From the NCBI GenBank assembly GCA_000497125.2, contig CM035316.1:448001-512000 (forward strand): 64,000 bases of DNA. Direction: 5' to 3'. The translations under genes were made by a program, and so were the position numbers. Source of the stretch: Spironucleus salmonicida. Its lineage: Eukaryota; Fornicata; Diplomonadida; Hexamitidae. This document shows positions 60,012-64,000 of the stretch, in pieces; positions within the stretch are counted from its first letter, which is position 1; each line of letters begins with the position of its first letter. The notes under the pieces were generated by a model. It did not search any database, was not told the DNA's origin, and saw nothing but the letters and a program-made list of their open reading frames with translations.

Positions 60012-61008
60012 TTACAATAAATAGTATATTACAATTTATAGTAATTTAATAAGCTTTAATACGGTAAAAAATTATATTTTTTTCACTAAATTAAATTTAA
60101 TTATAAATAATTTTAAGTCTACAGCTTTTTTATATTGTAGAAAATAATTCAGAATTTCATACTCTATGATAAAATATTCTGCTCATTATAAATCTTATAT
60201 TTCACTGCTAATAAAAAAACAATATTTATAATTATTAATACGCTTAGTTCGATCCTGATTATAATTAATTGCTTTATATTCATTGTATTGTTATTAGTAT
60301 AATAATAACTTCATGCCAAAAAGATAACTAAGATTTAAAAAAAATATTTTTATTTGTGAGAATAACTGCTTGTGGAAATTATTAATGCAATGTTATGGTA
60401 TTGAAATACATCATTATACCTGATATAGCTTAAATATTACAATGAGAAGATTATTTACCTTTCTTAGATTAATACTATAAAGTCGTCATAATTTTCATTT
60501 TATAATACTACCATTCGTAATATAGAATTTCAGATAATTAAATTGTTATCTAATTCAAGTTTTTATAAATATAGTCAAGTTACCACTGGCTAAAGTAATC
60601 ATCTATATTAATGTTTATTATATTAAATTGTGTTTCATAGTTATATTTATTAACAGCATTATTCTAATTAACAATTTTACAGTCTAATTTTTTGTTAAGT
60701 ATTATTTAATTTAAAATATTTCTGTAATTATATAACCCATTGAAATTGTATCAAATTTATTCGCATAAGACCACCGTATTTAATATGGTCTTTTATTATA
60801 TGGTCTTCTAGCGTCTTTATTTCAATGTAAATATCATATTAGAGATTTGATTTCCTTTCTATATATTTTAAATAAATTTTAGTTTATTTTTCCGTAATAT
60901 TCATAAATTTTATTTAGAAAATAATATCTAACTCAACCCAAATAGAAATATAATTGTCATTAAACATCATCAACATAAGTATCTATTAAATCTGATAGTG
61001 CTGAGTTA
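60012..61008. other. AT-rich region between truncated copies
   Basis: About 1 kb of AT-rich DNA lies between the stops of the two convergent truncated copies. No supported gene or RNA is seen. The GC-rich repeats begin and end abruptly on either side. Confidence 0.5.
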
Positions 61009-63999
61009 TCAGCAATATGATTGTATGTTATAGAATTATTGTTTTAATGACTTTATAGTATTAAATATCTCTTAACACTTAGCTAATTTTGCTTTGGAGT
61101 AGATATTTAACTGCTTTGAAATAAAAATTGAATTTCTTTTCCAGTTTAATTGTCTATACATCTAGTGTTCTTCATATTTTCTCTTGGAGTTATACTTTGA
61201 ATAGTTTTTACAGTTATAAATGATTTTGATGACTTAGGACTAATAAATTTTATAATATTCTTTTCTTTGATATTTTCTCATTTATATTCTCGGTTGCATG
61301 AATGACTTTTTCTCCTTCTTGGCGTTGATTTCTTGGTTGAATTTCTCGAACGAGGGATTCATGACGCGGTAGTACAATATCAACGACAGGAAAACGACCA
61401 CGAACATGATGCAGCAGAAGGCGATTGGAAATGAGGAAATGGGGTAGAAATTTTGCCCCTCTCGGGCGCCAATTGATACGGAGTCGATGATCTCCACCCA
61501 GACCGCAGAGGTGAGCATGTTGAACGTGACGGCTAGGGGCGAAATGAACATGAGCGTGACGGGCATGAGCACGTTCATGATCACCACCAAAGTGACCGCT
61601 ATTACGAAGCTCTCCTGCTGGGTAGAAACGGATTCAATTATCTCTTTGAAGTTGAGCAGCGTGTGGAAGAAGTAGATCAGGAAGAACGCGAAGCCCAGCC
61701 GCATCATCACCTGGATCTCCGAGTAGGAGCCTAGGATGTTCTGCAGGAACAGGATCTGGGACGCCTGGCAGAGCGTGGCGAACATGGTCTCGAAGATCGC
61801 CAGAATGAGCGTAAGCACGGACTCCTCGGCCAGCATGTACGGATTGGTAAAAACGTCCTTGAAGGCCGTCTGCAAGGCGTAGTACAGGGGGAGCGCGACT
61901 GCGACAAAGAGCAGCAGCATCTGGGAAAACTTGTACTTCATCTTCAGAATGAACGTAAACAGCAGCATGGAAAATGGCGCTGAGAAGCACTTAAAGATGG
62001 TCTGGGACACTGACATCGCCTCCGGCAGCAAAAGATAAATTGTAATCTGGAACAGGAAGTCCAGCCCCGCCCCGAACAGGAACATGAAGAAGTCCGATAC
62101 CTTGTGGTAGTAGAATTTATCCAAAATGGGAGGCTGGAGGAAGAAGAGCAAGAAGGCAAACGGGAAGGAGCCGAGGCTCAACGACGCCGAGTAGAGATAG
62201 ATGTCGTCCACGTACGCGTCCTGGAGCGCCACGCATAGGGCGATGATCTGACAGAAGAACACACCGCAGAATATCTTGAAGCTCTCGCGGACGACCCTGA
62301 TCAGCTTTATCTTAATTCTGTGGCGCTGGAGTTTGACCTTGTGCGATTTGCTCAGCAGGAGCGCCAGCGCTATGGCAATCAGAACCAGCAGGAGAAGGAG
62401 CCAAAGGAGCCATAGATATCGGAGCTTGCTCCGCACGCTGGGAACGCAAAGTTGCTGCTCCATGTGGAACCCCGTGACGCATGAGTTGCACACGATCGCC
62501 CCGCCGATCTCCTTGTGGCAGATGCCCGTGTGCAGCATGTCTGCCGATATCCTGCAGCACGAGAATGTCCCGCACTGAATGTAGGCATCTTCGCACTGGT
62601 CGCAGAAGGCGCCCTTAAACGACTCGTCGCACTCAATGCAGTAAACCTCCCCCGTGGAGGCCTCCGCGAGGCAGTCTCCGGAGTATAGCATCTCGCTCTT
62701 TGCCAGCCGGGTCCAGCATGTGAAGTTGAGCAGAATGTAGCCCGCGCCGCATTCGGTGCAGAACACCTCCTCTAGTAAGATGTAGCCTTCCTTGCAGATA
62801 GCCTCCTCTTGGCAGGAGAACTGCATGCCGTCCGGGGAGATGCAGTGTCCGACCAGAAAGTTCAACGGCAGCAGACACTGGTCATCGACCACCACATAGC
62901 CAGCCTGGCAGGTCTGGCAGGAGACGGGCACCATGTTCTGCGCACAAGAAGTGCATACCGCGGTGGAGTACTCGCCGCAGAGGCCCTGCGGGGTGTCTTA
63001 CAATGTCAGGCACCTTCCACCAACCAGCGTGAACCCCGGCTCGCAGGCTCGGCAGTTTGAGCTGGGCGTGTAGCCGGCCGAGCAGGAAACGCACTTTACT
63101 GCAGGGCCTTGGAACCAGCAGTCGCCCTGCTCGCAGAAGGTGCATTTCTGGTAGCAGCCCGGGCCCAGCACCGCCGCCTCAGCCGGGAGCATGGAATGAT
63201 CCAGCCACCCGGTCTCGCATAGCTTGCACTCGCCGGCATGGTTCAGCTTGAAACCTTCGCTGCACAGCAGGCAGTCTGGGAGCTGGTACCCTACATCGCA
63301 TTCCGCGCACCTGATGATCAGCCCGCTGGAGGCGAACGAAACCTCGCAGGTCCCGTGGCATGTCAGGTCGGTCAGCGTGCAGTCCATGAAGCATCGATCA
63401 TTTAGCAAAACGGCGTTGGGCGAGCACTCCTCGCAAAGGAGGCCGCCGTACCCCTCGTAGCATTCGCAGCTGGGCGCAGCGTCCACGGTGCAGACTCCGC
63501 CCTCGTGCTGCCTTATCTCGATACACGAGCCGTTGGGCTGCATCTGGAAGTTCGGATAGCACGAGGAGCAGATCGGCGTTGGCGACTCGTAGCACTCGCC
63601 GTTGCGGCAGAAGGGCAGCTTGCAGGCCGGGTAGCACTACTCGGCGATGAGGTACTCGCCTTCGTTGCACGACAGGCAGACGACCGCCCCGGCCACCCTG
63701 ACGCACTCGGTCCCCGGGATCAGCGGCTGGCAGTGGCCTTCGTGGAGCACGAACCCCTCCCGGCAGTTCTTGCACTGCGACAGCTCGGCGCCGTTGTGGC
63801 AGGCCGAGCACACGACGGTGTCCTGGTAGTAGAAGCAGGTTCCGTAGTCGCAAGTATCGCATTCCCGCAGGCATTGCTCCTTGTAGCTATGGTATCCGGC
63901 AGCGCAGCCCTAGCACGCAGATTCTAGGCTGTAGCCCTCGGTGCAACTGTGACAGAGAATTCCCCCTGCCGAGATGTAGCAGTCCCCGTGACAAGTTTC
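61009..63999 (-). CDS. Third copy of the giant cysteine-rich protein, partial
   Basis: The frame enters from the right edge and ends at TGA 61,009. It covers the C-terminal cysteine modules and all hydrophobic segments with a sequence indistinguishable from the full-length gene. It leaves it at the codons for KKSFM (61,297): the normal cytoplasmic tail is replaced by about 96 residues from AT-rich DNA (QPRIQMRKYQRKEYYK...), basic and Lys/Gln/Tyr-rich. The 5' part is outside the window. It is either a variant with a different tail or a 3'-truncated copy reading into flanking DNA. Confidence 0.8.
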
Positions 64000-64000
64000 G
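61297..64000 (+). repeat. Direct repeat A, copy 2 (runs off the edge)
   Basis: Matches 45,483-48,186 base for base as far as the six translated frames show. It continues past the window end. Confidence 0.95.

Overview
This 64 kb window is eukaryotic nuclear DNA from an organism that reads TAA and TAG as glutamine and uses only TGA as stop (translation table 6). Read with the standard code, every large gene is broken into pieces. Read with table 6, more than 30 long frames become continuous, and each starts at ATG and ends at a single TGA. Ciliates are the best-known users of this code. Hexamitid diplomonads, some oxymonads and some green algae use it too, so the host is only narrowed, not fixed. 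The background is very AT-rich, genes are tightly packed on both strands (gaps of 2-60 bp and some overlapping 3' ends), and introns are rare.

Region 1 (1-45,120) is ordinary housekeeping DNA. It holds ribosome-biogenesis genes (LTV1, EMG1/NEP1, MRT4), the DNA polymerase alpha catalytic subunit, a NEK-like kinase, a TMCO1-like ER membrane protein, an SFT2 Golgi protein, SEC31 (COPII coat), a tubulin tyrosine ligase-like enzyme, MO25, an M16C presequence protease, a RING E3 ligase, a small Myb-like protein, an RRM protein and an EF-hand protein. Interleaved are unknown, glutamine-rich, coiled-coil or helical-repeat proteins, including one of 1,729 residues.

Region 2 (45,120-64,000) is quite different: mostly GC-rich, and built from a family of giant cysteine-rich membrane proteins. 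A full-length gene on the minus strand (45,123-53,423) encodes 2,766 residues: a putative beta-helix N-terminal part, a very long EGF/CxxC-rich ectodomain, about ten hydrophobic segments and a cytoplasmic tail. A 4.25 kb block of it is repeated, inverted, at 55,681-59,930 inside a truncated paralog. A 2.70 kb block of its C-terminal part is repeated, in direct orientation, at 61,297 to the window edge inside a third copy that lacks the tail. The repeats are nearly or completely identical, while the paralogs' 5' ends and 3' tails differ. This looks like recombination or gene conversion between members of a surface-protein family, or less likely a misassembly. It is the most interesting part of the window.

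Coordinates were derived by hand translation and checked by frame arithmetic from start to stop. Gene names rest on motif recognition, not database searches.
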